From assembly GCF_001421505.1 (NCBI RefSeq), contig NZ_LMKL01000001.1, positions 372,001-436,000 of the forward strand: a stretch of DNA of 64,000 bases. The letters are read 5' to 3'. Position numbers and translations under genes: made by a program. Shown here piece by piece: positions 34,674-45,551 of the stretch (position 1 is the first letter of the stretch; each line of letters begins with the position of its first letter). The notes below the pieces were generated by a model, which was given only the letters and a program-made list of their open reading frames with translations, ran no database searches and had not been told where the DNA came from. This stretch comes from Sphingomonas sp. Leaf17 (GTDB lineage: Bacteria; Pseudomonadota; Alphaproteobacteria; Sphingomonadales; Sphingomonadaceae).

Positions 34674-35438
34674 TTATTCAACGATCTCAAGCGCCTTGAT
34701 CCTGGCGCGCTTGCGCTCGGTGAACCAGATCCCGACCAGCGCCAGTTCGTAGAGGATGCACAACGGGATCGCGAGCAGCAGCTGCGACCCGATATCCGGC
34801 GGCGTCAGCACAGCGGCGATCGCGAATGCGCCGACGATGGCATAGCGACGCGCACCGATCAGCTGTTTCCGCGTGACGATACCCGCGCGCTCCAGCAGCA
34901 TCAGCAGCACCGGCAGCAGGAACGCCGCGCCGAAGCCGAACAGGAACTGCATGATGAAATCGAGATAGTTGCCGACACCGGGCAATGCCTCGCGCTTCAC
35001 GCCGCCGACCATGCCGTCGAAGCCGAGCAGGAAGTGCAGCGCCATCGGCACCGCAACGAAATACGCCATCGCCGCCCCCATCCCGAACAGCACCGGCGTG
35101 GCAAACAGGAACGGCAGCACCGCCCGCTTTTCCTGACGGTACAGGCCGGGGGCGACGAACTGCCACAATTGCGTGGCGATGACCGGAAACGCGATCATCA
35201 TCGCCGCGAAGAACGCGACCTTCACCTGCACGAAGAACGCTTCGAAAATCTGGGTATAGATCAGCGTTCCTTGCCCCGCGGCCAGCAGCGGCTGGACGAG
35301 GAACCCGAAAATCTGTTCGGAAAACGTCATCGCCACCGCGAACGCGACGACCAGCGCGGCCAGCGAGAACAGCAGGCGCTTGCGCAGTTCGATCAGGTGA
35401 TCGAGGAGCGGCGCGCGGCTTTCGTCGAGTTCGCTCAC
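34674..35438 (-). CDS. tatC: Sec-independent protein translocase TatC
   Basis: Six-helix core of the twin-arginine export system, 254 residues, which binds the RR signal peptide. LLDHLIELRKRLL at the N-terminus and the segment FAPGLYRQEKRAVLPF-type (here FVAPGLYRQEKR) are hallmark sequences. It overlaps tatB by 4 bp. Last gene of the scpA-scpB-tatA-tatB-tatC run. Confidence 0.97.
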   Translation of the reverse strand: MSELDESRAPLLDHLIELRKRLLFSLAALVVAFAVAMTFSEQIFGFLVQPLLAAGQGTLIYTQIFEAFFVQVKVAFFAAMMIAFPVIATQLWQFVAPGLYRQEKRAVLPFLFATPVLFGMGAAMAYFVAVPMALHFLLGFDGMVGGVKREALPGVGNYLDFIMQFLFGFGAAFLLPVLLMLLERAGIVTRKQLIGARRYAIVGAFAIAAVLTPPDIGSQLLLAIPLCILYELALVGIWFTERKRARIKALEIVE

Positions 35439-35839
35439 GATGCGGCCCCTTCGCCGGGATGGGGAGTGGAGGCCGCCGCGGCGGTCACGACCGGCTTTTC
35501 GACCATGACCGGCGTGCCGGTGCCGGCCGTGTCGCTGGCCGGATCATCCGCCTTTTCCAGCGAAACCTTCGTTGCCGCACCATCAGCGGCGACACCGTCG
35601 GACGGCGCGTGTTCGGCCATGATCCGGGCATTTTCGGCGGCCCAGCGCTTTTCCATTTCCTCCAGCTCGGCCTCGCGCACCATGGCGTCGAAGCCGGAAC
35701 GGAACTGGTGCGACACCGCCCGTGCCTTCCCCACCCAATAGCCGACGACCCGCATCGCCTTGGGCAGATCCTTCGGCCCGATCACGAGCAGGGCGATGAC
35801 GGCGACGAGCAACAGCTCGGACGGCGCGATATTGAACAT
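35435..35839 (-). CDS. tatB: Twin-arginine translocase subunit TatB
   Basis: A 134-residue subunit with an N-terminal transmembrane helix (LLLVAVIALLVIGPKDLP), the amphipathic helix after the conserved GP, and a long acidic, low-complexity tail. It forms the receptor complex with TatC. Cotranscribed with tatA and tatC. Confidence 0.93.
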   Translation of the reverse strand: MFNIAPSELLLVAVIALLVIGPKDLPKAMRVVGYWVGKARAVSHQFRSGFDAMVREAELEEMEKRWAAENARIMAEHAPSDGVAADGAATKVSLEKADDPASDTAGTGTPVMVEKPVVTAAAASTPHPGEGAAS

Positions 35840-35874
35840 TCAGGCGAGCCGGTCAGCCGTTACCGAACCGTCGC

Positions 35875-36111
35875 TCAGCGATCGTCGCGGACGCGGTTGC
35901 CGTCGCGATCGAACGCCGGATCGGCCGTCTTCTGCGCCTCGATCCGCGATGCCGGCTTGGTCGTGTCGTCGTCGTGCTCGGCCATGCCCTTCTTGAAGTT
36001 CTTCACGCCCTTGGCGACATCGCCCATCAGGCTGGAGAAACGACCGCCGCCAAGCAACAGGATCGCGACGACGGCGAGGACGAGCAGATGGATGGGGCTG
36101 AAACCGCCCAT
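35875..36111 (-). CDS. tatA: Twin-arginine translocase subunit TatA
   Basis: A 78-residue pore-forming subunit. One N-terminal helix (IHLLVLAVVAILLLGGGR) is followed by the conserved FSSLMGDVAKGVKNFKKGM amphipathic helix and a charged tail. Lies 35 bp upstream of tatB. Confidence 0.96.
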   Translation of the reverse strand: MGGFSPIHLLVLAVVAILLLGGGRFSSLMGDVAKGVKNFKKGMAEHDDDTTKPASRIEAQKTADPAFDRDGNRVRDDR

Positions 36112-36229
36112 GGCAATTCTCCTGATTATGCGTCCTATCTAGGGCACGCACCGATGACCGGCAATGGTCGTCATGTCCCGCAGATACGCGGACGCGACCG
36201 CTTTGGACGTCGCAGTTTACAGTTCGGCG

Positions 36230-36808
36230 TCACCGTGCGTCATCATCGTCCGCCGCCAGCGCCGCCTGCTCCAGCGAGAGGTCGACCGGATCGAGCAGCC
36301 CGGCGGCGCGCAGGTCGTCGATGCCGGGCAGATCGCGACGGCTGGCCAGCCCGAAATGGTCGAGAAACGCCGGCGCGGTCGCGTAGGTCAGCGGCCGCCC
36401 CGGCAGTTCGCGGCGACCGGCGGGGCGGATCCATCCCGCCTCCATCAGCACGTCCAGCGTCCCCCTGGCCACCGCGACGCCGCGAATGGCCTCGATCTCG
36501 GCGCGGGTGACGGGTTCGTGATAGGCGATGATCGCCAGCGTCTCGATCCCCGCACGGCTCAGGCGGCGCACCTCCTCGCGATCGCGGCGCAGGATGTGGG
36601 CCATGTCGGGCGCGGTCTGGAAATGCCAGCGATCGCCGCGCCGGACGAGCTGGATCCCGCGCGGGCCATAATCGCGCGCCAGCACGTCCAGCGCCGCGCG
36701 GATGTCACCATCCCCTACATGGGCGCGGATCGTTTCGATCGTCGCCGGTTCGGCGGCGGCGAACACGACGGCCTCGACCGCACGAACGAAAGGGTCGGGC
36801 GGCGTCAC
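36230..36808 (-). CDS. scpB: Segregation and condensation protein ScpB
   Basis: Winged-helix kleisin-associated protein of 192 residues that works with ScpA and SMC in chromosome condensation. It contains AVVFAAAEPATIETI near the N-terminus and the conserved LSRAGIETLAIIAYHEPVTR (about 100-120) with IRGV next to it. It overlaps scpA by 4 bp. Confidence 0.93.
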   Translation of the reverse strand: MTPPDPFVRAVEAVVFAAAEPATIETIRAHVGDGDIRAALDVLARDYGPRGIQLVRRGDRWHFQTAPDMAHILRRDREEVRRLSRAGIETLAIIAYHEPVTRAEIEAIRGVAVARGTLDVLMEAGWIRPAGRRELPGRPLTYATAPAFLDHFGLASRRDLPGIDDLRAAGLLDPVDLSLEQAALAADDDDAR

Positions 36809-37530
36809 GGCAAGGCACGCAGATACAGCGGCGCGAACGGTCCCGCCTGCCGCAATTCGACCCGCCCCTGCCGCGCCAGTTCCAGTGCGGCCAGAAAGCT
36901 CGACGCCAGCGCCGATGTCCGCAGGGCCGCGGCACCATCCGGCAGGAAGGTCGCGATCACGGCCCAGTCGATCGTCGTCTCCAGCAACGCCGACACCCGC
37001 TCCAGCGCGGTTTCCAGCGTCATGACCTGTCGGTCGCGGACCAGATGCATGACCGGCCGCGTCCGTGCGCTGACCCGGCCATAGGCGGCGATCAGGTCAT
37101 AGATTTCGGCGGTCCACGTCACCTGCCGCACCATGCGCAACCCCTCCGCCGCCCCGCGCGGGAAGACGTCGCGCCCGGTGCGGTCGCGCGCCATCAGACG
37201 CGCCCCCGCCTCGCGCATCGCCGCCAGCCGTTCGAGCCGGTGCTGCAACCGCAACGCCAGATCCTCGGGGTCCGGCTCCTGTAGCGGATCGCGCGGCAAC
37301 AGCAGCGCAGACTTCAGATAGGCGAGCCACGCCGCCATCACCAGGTAATCCGCCGCCAGTTCCAGCCGCAACGCCGCCGCCCGTTCGACATAGGCGAGAT
37401 ATTGTTCGACCAGTTGCAGGATCGAGATCGCACGCAGATCGACCTTCTGCCCGCGCGCCAGGGCCAGCAGCAGGTCGAGCGGCCCTTCCCACCCATCCAG
37501 GTCCAGCGTCAGCGTTTCCGGCTCGGTCAT
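36805..37530 (-). CDS. scpA: Segregation and condensation protein ScpA
   Basis: Kleisin subunit of the SMC complex, 241 residues. The N-terminus LDGWEGPLDLLLALARGQKV and the VMAAWLAYLKSALLLP region are family signatures. Promoter probably above 37530, since nothing upstream is on the same strand. The scpAB-tatABC order is common in alphaproteobacteria. Confidence 0.94.
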   Translation of the reverse strand: MTEPETLTLDLDGWEGPLDLLLALARGQKVDLRAISILQLVEQYLAYVERAAALRLELAADYLVMAAWLAYLKSALLLPRDPLQEPDPEDLALRLQHRLERLAAMREAGARLMARDRTGRDVFPRGAAEGLRMVRQVTWTAEIYDLIAAYGRVSARTRPVMHLVRDRQVMTLETALERVSALLETTIDWAVIATFLPDGAAALRTSALASSFLAALELARQGRVELRQAGPFAPLYLRALP

Positions 37531-37737
37531 GCCCGGATCATAGCAGCGGCGGCGGCAGCGTCACGCCCCGTAGGCGACGCCGCACGCATCCGCCGGCCGC
37601 AAGCCCCCGGCGGATGCGTGCGGCGCAATCACCGTCGCCTCCTTTGCAATTGCCGCATATGCTGCACCGCAATAAGTATACAAACGAAGTTCGGCACGGC
37701 CGGGCCACCGCACCTTTATCCGATCCGGAGAACGACC

Positions 37738-38046
37738 ATGCGCAAGACCCTGACCCTTCTCGCTACCGCAGCAGCCGCCCTGACCTCGACCATCGGCATG
37801 GCCCAGTCGACCTCGGATCAGACGGCCCCGAAGCAGTTCGTGCATGAGGGCAAGACCTATGTCTACACGACCGCGATGAAGGACGGCCGCACCGTGATCG
37901 ACGGCCATCGCCTGCCGGATCGCGCCCCCTTCCACCTGGTCGTTCGCAACAACCGCGTCAGCGGCATGTCGGGTGGCATCCCCGTGTCGTTCCCGGTCGC
38001 GCAGGCCAAGGGTGCCGCCAGCGGCGTGGCGACCATCGCCAACTGA
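37738..38046 (+). CDS. Small exported protein of unknown function
   Basis: A 102-residue protein with a clear signal peptide (about 1-22, ending GMAQ). The mature part reads FVHEGKTYVYTTAMKDGR and a short beta-rich core (PFHLVVRNNRVSGMSGG). GGAG precedes the ATG at 37738. I know no named family for it. It is monocistronic: a strong terminator follows. Confidence 0.75.
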   Translation: MRKTLTLLATAAAALTSTIGMAQSTSDQTAPKQFVHEGKTYVYTTAMKDGRTVIDGHRLPDRAPFHLVVRNNRVSGMSGGIPVSFPVAQAKGAASGVATIAN

Positions 38047-38113
38047 TCCCGGGCGCGGGGCAGGCCCCACCCGGACGGGTGGTGCCTGCCCCGACCTGTG
38101 ACGGCAGATACGG

Positions 38114-38145
38114 AAAAAGCCGGCCTTGCAAGAGGCCGGCTTTTT
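38114..38145. terminator. Strong intrinsic terminator after the exported protein gene
   Basis: AAAAAGCCGGCC and GGCCGGCTTTTT pair perfectly (38114-38145), with T and A tracts on both sides, so it works in both directions between two convergent genes. A second GC-rich hairpin without T tract lies just before it (about 38057-38093). Confidence 0.95.
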
Positions 38146-38173
38146 CGTGTTCGCCTGCGCTGCGTCGAAAAAG

Positions 38174-39187
38174 TCAGTAAGCCCGGGCGACCGCGAACTC
38201 CACCGCCTCGATCATCGCGTCCTTGGCCTTGCCATTGGCAAAGCCGGCGATCGCGTCGATCGCGCGCGCGCCATAGTGCCGGGCGCGGGCCAGCGTGTCG
38301 GCGACCGAGTGCGTCGCCTGCACCAGCGTGATCGCGTGGGCGAAATCGGCATCGGAATCACGCCGTCCCTCGACCGCGTCCTTCCAGAACTGGCGATCCT
38401 CGGCGTTGCCGCGCGCATAGGCGAGAATGACGGGCAGCGTCATCTTGCCCTCGCGGAAGTCGTCGCCGGCGTCCTTGCCCATCGTACCCGCGTCCGACAC
38501 ATAGTCGATCGCATCGTCGACCAGCTGGAACGCGATGCCCAGATTGCGGCCATAGGCGTCGAGCGCGGCTTCCTCCGATTCGGGCCGCTCGGCGACGACC
38601 GCGGCAATGCGGCAGGCGGCGGCGAACAGCGCGGCGGTCTTGGCGCCGATGATGTCGAGATAGCGATCCTCGTGCAGGTCGATCCGGCGCGCGGCGGTCA
38701 GCTGGTTGACCTCGCCCTCCGCGATCACGGCCGATGCGTTCGACAGGATCTTCAGCACCTTGTTGCTGCCGTCCTCGACCATCAGTTCGAAGCTGCGGCT
38801 GAACAGGAAGTCGCCGACCAGCACGCTGGCCGGATTGCCCCATATGATGTTGGCGGTGCGCTTGCCTCGGCGCAGGTCGGATCCGTCGACCACGTCGTCG
38901 TGCAACAGCGTGGCGGTGTGGATGAACTCGACCGAGGCGGCGAGCCGGTGGTGGCGCGTGCCGGTATAGCCCAGCAGCCGCGCGCTCGCGAGCGTCAGCA
39001 TCGGCCGCATCCGCTTGCCCCCGCCGGCAATCAGGTGACCGGCCAGTTCGGGAATCAACGGGATCTGCGACTGCATGCGGTCGAGGATGACCGCATTGAC
39101 CATGTTCATGTCGCCGGCGACAAGCTGCACCATCGGCTCAAGCGACGGTTGCGGCCGGGGATCTATGCGGTGGACGGTGGCGGTCAT
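38174..39187 (-). CDS. ispB: Polyprenyl diphosphate synthase (octaprenyl/decaprenyl type)
   Basis: Trans-prenyltransferase of 337 residues making the side chain of ubiquinone. The first Asp-rich motif is LLHDDVVDGSDL (DDxxD), the second QLVDDAIDY; GGKRMRPML lies before them. A chain length of C50 is expected for the ubiquinone-10 of sphingomonads but cannot be read with certainty. The start at 39187 gives the usual length; longer frames upstream run across the chorismate mutase gene on the other strand. Confidence 0.93.
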   Translation of the reverse strand: MTATVHRIDPRPQPSLEPMVQLVAGDMNMVNAVILDRMQSQIPLIPELAGHLIAGGGKRMRPMLTLASARLLGYTGTRHHRLAASVEFIHTATLLHDDVVDGSDLRRGKRTANIIWGNPASVLVGDFLFSRSFELMVEDGSNKVLKILSNASAVIAEGEVNQLTAARRIDLHEDRYLDIIGAKTAALFAAACRIAAVVAERPESEEAALDAYGRNLGIAFQLVDDAIDYVSDAGTMGKDAGDDFREGKMTLPVILAYARGNAEDRQFWKDAVEGRRDSDADFAHAITLVQATHSVADTLARARHYGARAIDAIAGFANGKAKDAMIEAVEFAVARAY

Positions 39188-39316
39188 CTCGTGGGCGGCT
39201 CTGGCCGCAAGTGCCGCCAAACGCAAGCCTCGGGCTTGCCGATCCGACGTTACGGCATCAAAAGACCGCCGACGCGCGCCGAAGACCGGCCGAACGACGA
39301 GTGAGGAACCCGCGCC

Positions 39317-39595
39317 ATGGCCGACGATGTGCTCAAGGGATATCGGCAGAGCATCGACAATATCGACGCCGCGCTCGTGTTCCTGCTGGCCGAACGGTTC
39401 AAGGTGACGCAGGCGGTCGGGCGTCACAAGGCGCAGTCGGGCCTGCCGCCCGCCGACCCCAATCGCGAGGAAAACCAGATCGCCCGCCTCCGCAAGCTGG
39501 CCGAGGATGCCGATCTGGACCCGGAGTTCTCGGAAAAATTTCTGCGCTTCATCATCGACGAGGTGATTCGCCACCACGAAAAGCTGCGGGAATAG
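39317..39595 (+). CDS. Chorismate mutase (AroQ class)
   Basis: A 92-residue all-helical AroQ domain that turns chorismate into prephenate for Phe and Tyr. It has SIDNIDAALVFLLAERFKVT with the conserved Arg and Lys (ERFK, GRHK) and HHEKLR near the end. It is divergent from the polyprenyl synthase gene. No signal peptide, so a cytosolic form. Confidence 0.92.
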   Translation: MADDVLKGYRQSIDNIDAALVFLLAERFKVTQAVGRHKAQSGLPPADPNREENQIARLRKLAEDADLDPEFSEKFLRFIIDEVIRHHEKLRE

Positions 39596-39685
39596 CGGCG
39601 GTCCGTCACCCGGATTCGAGCGACCCCCGTTTTTCCGCGCGGGGATATTCCGCATGCGTGATGGCAGGGTCCTGCGACCCCGGTG

Positions 39686-40360
39686 TTACTCAGGCTTCGT
39701 CGCGAACCACAGGATGTGTCGTTGCCCGGTTCCCTTGCCGCTGGACCGCACCACGACCTCTTCGACCGCGAACCCGGCATCGCCCAGCCGGCGCGTGAAG
39801 GCCGCATCCGCGCCGGCCGACCAGATCGCCAGCACACCCCCCGGCCGCAACGCGCGTCGCGCCGCCGCCAGTCCGGCCAGCCCGTACAGCCGGTTGTTGG
39901 CCGTCTGGGTCAGGCCGTCGGGGCCGTTGTCGACATCCAGCAGGATCGCGTCATAGGCCAATGCCGACGCGGCGATCGTCGCCCGCACATCCTCGACCCG
40001 GATCGCGACGCGGGGGTCGTCGAGACAGCCGGCGAACACCGCCGCCATCGGCCCGCGCCCCCAGTCGACGACCTGCGGCACGAGTTCGGCGACGGTCACC
40101 GCCGCCCCCTGCCCCAGCCCGGCCAGCGCGGCGCGCAGGGTAAAGCCCATGCCAAGCCCGCCGATCAGCATCGCTGGATCGGAACGGGCCGGCATCCGGT
40201 CGATGGCCATGGTGGCCAATGCCTCCTCGGACCCGCGCACCCGGCTGTTCATCAGCTCGTTCGCGCCCAGCATGATCGAGAATTCGGCCCCCCGCTGGAT
40301 CAGCCGGAGCGAACCGCCGCCGGGAAGGTCGGCGGTGTCGATCAGGACGCGCGGGACCAT
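39686..40360 (-). CDS. Spermidine-synthase-like SAM-binding protein
   Basis: A 224-residue class I methyltransferase/aminopropyltransferase fold. The SAM loop is LIGGLGMGFTLRAAL, followed by VTVAELVP and AILLDVDNGPDG. It resembles the spermidine synthase superfamily but is shorter than true SpeE, so the activity is open. It lies 7 bp downstream of the DUF6481-type gene on the same strand, so the two are probably cotranscribed. Confidence 0.75.
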   Translation of the reverse strand: MVPRVLIDTADLPGGGSLRLIQRGAEFSIMLGANELMNSRVRGSEEALATMAIDRMPARSDPAMLIGGLGMGFTLRAALAGLGQGAAVTVAELVPQVVDWGRGPMAAVFAGCLDDPRVAIRVEDVRATIAASALAYDAILLDVDNGPDGLTQTANNRLYGLAGLAAARRALRPGGVLAIWSAGADAAFTRRLGDAGFAVEEVVVRSSGKGTGQRHILWFATKPE

Positions 40361-40367
40361 CGGCCGC

Positions 40368-40694
40368 TTACTTGCGCTTCTTGCGCGCCGCGTACTTGGC
40401 GTCGCGAATCGCCTTCTTCTCGGCCTCGGTCAGCTCGGGCTTCATCGCCGCCTTCTTGGCTTCCTCGGCGGCGATCGCGGCGGCCTTCTTCTCCGCCTTG
40501 GCGGTTTCCTCGGCCTCGCGCTTGGCGCGACGCTTCTCGATCTCGGCGGCCTCGCGCGCCTCCTTGGCGGCCAGACGCTCGGCGGCGACGGCCGGGTCGA
40601 TCTGCGGCTTGGCCTTCAGCTTTTCCAGCGCCTTCTGCTTGGCCTGTGCGGCGAGGGCAGCGCGTTCCTGAAACGTGGGATCCTTGAAGCTCAT
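40368..40694 (-). CDS. Highly charged helical protein of the DUF6481 type
   Basis: A 108-residue protein made almost only of Ala, Lys, Glu and Arg. It is predicted to be one long helix or coiled coil after a short conserved start, MSFKDPTFQERAALAAQAKQ. This start matches a small family common in sphingomonads that I know as DUF6481; its function is unknown. ATG at 40694 chosen; a longer upstream frame lacks family likeness. Confidence 0.72.
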   Translation of the reverse strand: MSFKDPTFQERAALAAQAKQKALEKLKAKPQIDPAVAAERLAAKEAREAAEIEKRRAKREAEETAKAEKKAAAIAAEEAKKAAMKPELTEAEKKAIRDAKYAARKKRK

Positions 40695-40839
40695 CTTGGC
40701 GTAACAACTCCTGGCGAACGGTGCGCCGCCGCGACCCAGTGTCACAGGCAATCCGTCGTTCGCAAATGATGGAAGAGCGGCGCGTATAGCCGAACCGGCG
40801 CAAAACCGCAAAGGCGGCGCACACCGGCCGCCACGCCCG

Positions 40840-41580
40840 CTACATCGTGGGCATACCCCCGCCAAGCGGCGCGGCGGTCGCCAGCCTCGGCGCCAGCAAT
40901 GGCGTGACCCGGTCCGCGATCCGCGCCGCGCCGGTCGCGTTGGGATGGACCCGGTCGGCCTGCATCAGCGCGGGATTGCCGATCACCCCCTCCAGCACGA
41001 ACGGGTACAGCGCGGCGTCGTAGCGTTTCGCGAGGTCCGGCCAGATCGAATCGAACGCGGCGGTATAGTCCGCGCCCAGATTGGGCGGCGCGCGCATGCC
41101 CGTCAGCACCACCGGAATCCCCCGCGCCTTCAGCACGTCCAGCATCGCGGTCATGTTCGCGCGTGTCTCGGCCGGCGATATCTGGCGCAGCACGTCGTTG
41201 CCGCCAAGACCCAGCAGGACGAGGTCGGGCTTGCGCGTCATGTTGTCGAGCGTGAAGGCCAGCCGCTGGCGACCGGCGGCGCTGGTATCGCCCGACACGC
41301 CGGCGTTGACGACCGTGGCGTTCACGCCCCCACGCCGCAACCGGTCCTGAATCGCGTCGGGCAGGCTGGCACCGGGCGCAAGGCCGTAACCGGCATACAG
41401 GCTGTCCCCGAACGCCAGCACCAGCCGCTCGGGCGCGCGCGGACGCGCCGCGCGGGGTGTGGTCGATCCGGCAGCGGCGTTCGTCGTCGGCGCGGCCTCC
41501 GGCGGGGCGATCGACGGCGCGCGATTGCACGCCGCCAGCAACACCGCTTGGAGAAGCGTCGCCGCCACCACATATCGCAT
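40840..41580 (-). CDS. tesA: SGNH-family arylesterase/lysophospholipase (TesA-like)
   Basis: Exported lipase of 246 residues. It begins with a lipoprotein signal (lipobox LLAAC, Cys near residue 18). The catalytic Ser is in FGDSLYAGYGL, the Gly and Asn of the oxyanion hole in NAGVSGDTS and GGNDVLR, and Asp-His in DRVHPN. It is divergent from the ABC genes, as in Escherichia coli tesA-ybbA-ybbP. An ATG 24 bp upstream is an alternative start. Confidence 0.88.
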   Translation of the reverse strand: MRYVVAATLLQAVLLAACNRAPSIAPPEAAPTTNAAAGSTTPRAARPRAPERLVLAFGDSLYAGYGLAPGASLPDAIQDRLRRGGVNATVVNAGVSGDTSAAGRQRLAFTLDNMTRKPDLVLLGLGGNDVLRQISPAETRANMTAMLDVLKARGIPVVLTGMRAPPNLGADYTAAFDSIWPDLAKRYDAALYPFVLEGVIGNPALMQADRVHPNATGAARIADRVTPLLAPRLATAAPLGGGMPTM

Positions 41581-41611
41581 CGGTCCACGCTCCAACGATT
41601 GCATCCTCATC

Positions 41612-42306
<695 letters not shown>

Positions 42307-42310
<4 letters not shown>

Positions 42311-44802
42311 GCGGTTGGCGGCTGGCCTGGGTGCTGGCGCGGCGTGAATTGTCACTGCGGTTCCGGGGCCTGCGGCTCCTGCTCGCCTGCCTGTTCCTCG
42401 GCGTTGGCGCGCTGGCGGTGATCGGCAGCCTGACCGACGCGATCGGCGGCGAGCTGGCCGCGCGGGGCCGCAGCCTGCTGGGCGGCGATGTCGAGTTCGC
42501 AGCATCGCAGCGCCCCGCCGACGCGGCCGAACGCGCGGCGATGGCGCGGCTCGGCACCGTGTCCGAAACCGTGCGGATGCAGGCGATGGCTGTTGGCTCC
42601 ACGGGCCAGACCGTGCCGATCACGCTGAAGGGCGTCGACGCCGCCTATCCGCTCTACGGCGCGCTGACGCTGGCCGATGGCCGGACGGTGCGCGCGCCCG
42701 ATGCGGCGACGGCGTGGATTGCGCCCGCGCTGTCCGAACGGCTTGCCGTCCGCCCCGGTCAGTCGATCCGCATCGGCACTGCGACCTTCCAGATCGGCGG
42801 GATCATCGCGGGCGAACCCGACCGGCTGAGCGAGGGCTTCTCGCTTGGTCCCGTTGCGATCCTCTCTCTGCCCGGCATCGCCCGCACCGGCCTGATCCAG
42901 CCCGGCAGCCTGTACGAGAGCAAATACCGCATCCACACCGCGTACACCCCCGACAGCGCGGTCGACGCGATCAAGGCCGCCTTCCCCGCCGGCGGATGGG
43001 AAACCAGGACTCGCGACCGCGCCTCCCCCGCCGCGGCGCGCTTTATAGACCGGATAGGCCAATTCCTGCTGCTGGTCGGCCTGTCCGCGCTGGTCATCGC
43101 CGGGATCGGCGTCGGCAACGGCGTGTCGTCCTATCTCGCCGCGCGCCGTCAGAGCATCGCCGCGCTCAAGGTGCTGGGCGCGACCTCGGGCCTGATCGCG
43201 CGGGTCTATATCCTCCAGATCGGCGTCGTCGCGCTGCTCGGCATCGCCGCCGGGCTGGTCGCGGGTGCGATGGCGGTGCCGCTGATCGTGACGCTCGCGG
43301 GCGATGTCCTGCCGGTGGCGCCGTCCTTCGCGGTGCAGCCGGTGCCGTTGCTGCTCGCGGCGGTCTACGGCCTGCTGATCGCGCTGGCCTTCACCGCACC
43401 CGCACTGGTCGCGGCGGGGCATGTGCCCGCCGCCGGGCTGCTGCGTGGCGGGTTCGACCGGGTGCAGGCCCCGTGGCGACGCACCGCGCCATGGGTCGGC
43501 GGCGCTGGCATGGCGATCGTCGCGCTGGCGCTGGCCACCGCGCCACAGCCGTTGCTGAGCGCGGGGTTCCTTGCTGCCGTCGCCGGCGTCCTCGCGCTGC
43601 TCGCCGGGTTCGGCTGGGTCGTGCGGAAAACCGCCGCCAGCGTCCCCCGCCCCCGCGCGCCGTTGCTGCGCCTCGCGGTCGCGGCCCTACACCGGCCGGG
43701 CGCGCGGACGGGGACTTTGGTCGTGGCGCTCGGCCTCGGTCTCACACTGTTCGTGCTGCTGGCCGGCATCCGCACCAGCATCGACGCGAACATCGCCCGG
43801 ACGGTACCAGCCCGCGCGCCCGCGCTGTTCGCGCTCGACGTGCCACCCCAGCGCGAGGCGGAGTTTCGCCGTACCGTCACGGGCATCGTCCCGCAGGCGG
43901 TGGTCCGCACCGTCCCCGCGATGCGCGGCACCATCACCGGCTACGGCACCACCCGCGTCGCCGACCTGAAGGTGCTGCCCGAGGGCGCATGGGCGCTGCG
44001 CGGCGAGCGCGGCCTGACCTATTCGGCCACCCTGCCAGAGGGCAGCGAGATCGCCGCCGGCCGCTGGTGGCCGCAGGGCTATGCCGGCCCGCCCCTGGTG
44101 TCGATCGACGAGAAGCTGGCTCAGGCGCTCGACCTGAAAATCGGCGATCCGCTCCGCTACAGCCTGCTTGGTATCGAGCGAACCGCGCGGATCGCGTCGT
44201 TCCGGCGGATCAAGTGGGACACGCTGGGCTTCAACTTCGTCATGGTGTTCTCGCCCAACGCGATCCGCGACGCGCCGCACAATCTGGCCGCGACGATAGA
44301 CCTTCCAAAAGGCCGCGAAGGCGCGGTGATGCGCGCGCTGCTGCCGCGCTTCCCGTCCGTGTCCGTCATCGAGGTTCGCGGCGTGATCGGCCAGATCCGC
44401 GATATCGTCAGCCAGATGGCGACCGCGATCACCGCCGCCGCCTCGGTCGCGATCCTGGCGGGCATCGCGGTGCTGATCGGCGCGCTGGCGGCGGCGCGCG
44501 AGGCACGGACCTATGACGGCGTCATCCTGCGCACGCTGGGCGCAACACGCGCGCAGGTGCTGGGCGTGCATATGCTCGAATACGCCTTCCTCAGCCTTGC
44601 ACTCGCGATACTGGCGCTGGTGCTGGGCCTCGGCGGCGCATGGTACGTCGTGACCGCCCTGTTCCAGTTCGAATGGCTGCCCGACTACGCCGTCGTCTTC
44701 GCCACGCTGGCCGCCGGAGCCAGCCTGACCCTGGTCATCGGCCTGATCGGCGCCTGGCCGATCCTCTCGGCCCGCCCGGCGCGTGCCCTGCGGCAGTTGT
44801 AG
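42307..44802 (+). CDS. ybbP: FtsX-like ABC permease (YbbP-like)
   Basis: An 831-residue permease with a first helix near residues 20-42 and FtsX domains in the middle and at the C-terminus, with large periplasmic parts between them. ILGASGxx-like loops (KVLGATSG, RTLGATRA) are the coupling helices. It starts with GTG at 42307, overlapping the ATPase stop. It belongs to the MacB/LolC-type mechanotransmission superfamily. Confidence 0.9.
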
Positions 44803-44872
44803 GCGCGTCGGCAACTCGTCGTTAACCATCCCCTGCCACAGTCGCCTCCGACAGTTCAGGAGCATTGCCGAC

Positions 44873-45487
44873 ATGACCGTGCCCGTAAATCCTGCCGATT
44901 TCACCGGGGCGGCGAGTCCGATCGGCGACGACGAGGCCGTAAATGCGGCGTTGCGCCTGCTGGCGTCCGGCTTCACCCGACGAGACGATGTCGCCACGCT
45001 GATCCGGGCGGGTGGCGTCGGAATAGAGCTGGGCGTCGCGGCCGGTGACTTTTCCGAACGTATCCTCAACCGGTCGCAGATCAGGTATCTCTACAGTATC
45101 GATATGTGGGCCGGCGATCGGGGACACGGCGTCGACCAGTACAAGGAGGCGGTCCGCCGACTTCACCCGCACCGGGATCGCAACGCCCTGCTCCGGATGC
45201 GGTTCGACGAGGCTCTGGACCTGTTCGACGGCCAATCGCTCGATTTCATCTATGTTGACGGCTATGCCCATACCGGTGAGGAAAACGGCCGGACATTTGA
45301 CGACTGGTATCCCAAGCTGAAGCATGGCGGGATTATCGCCGGCGACGATTATCACAGCGACTGGCCGCTGGTCATGGCCGCGGTCAACGAATTTATCCGC
45401 CGGAACGAACTCGTCCTCCACGTCATCCAGTGCCAGGAAAATGCATGGAACTCGATGTATCCGACATGGTTCGCGATGAAGCCGTGA
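44873..45487 (+). CDS. Class I SAM-dependent methyltransferase (Methyltransf_24 type)
   Basis: A 204-residue protein with the SAM loop GIELGVAAGDFSERIL, then SIDMWAGD, and LDFIYVDGYAHT with the HGGIIAGDDYHSDWP end motif. This is the pattern of the methyltransferases often found with glycan genes. CAGGAG precedes the ATG at 44873. The substrate is unknown. It is the last gene before the metE riboswitch. Confidence 0.82.
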   Translation: MTVPVNPADFTGAASPIGDDEAVNAALRLLASGFTRRDDVATLIRAGGVGIELGVAAGDFSERILNRSQIRYLYSIDMWAGDRGHGVDQYKEAVRRLHPHRDRNALLRMRFDEALDLFDGQSLDFIYVDGYAHTGEENGRTFDDWYPKLKHGGIIAGDDYHSDWPLVMAAVNEFIRRNELVLHVIQCQENAWNSMYPTWFAMKP

Positions 45488-45551
45488 CCGTCATATAAAG
45501 AAATCTTTATATCTCGCTTGACCCGCCCCGGCCTTTGCGCGACGTATGCGT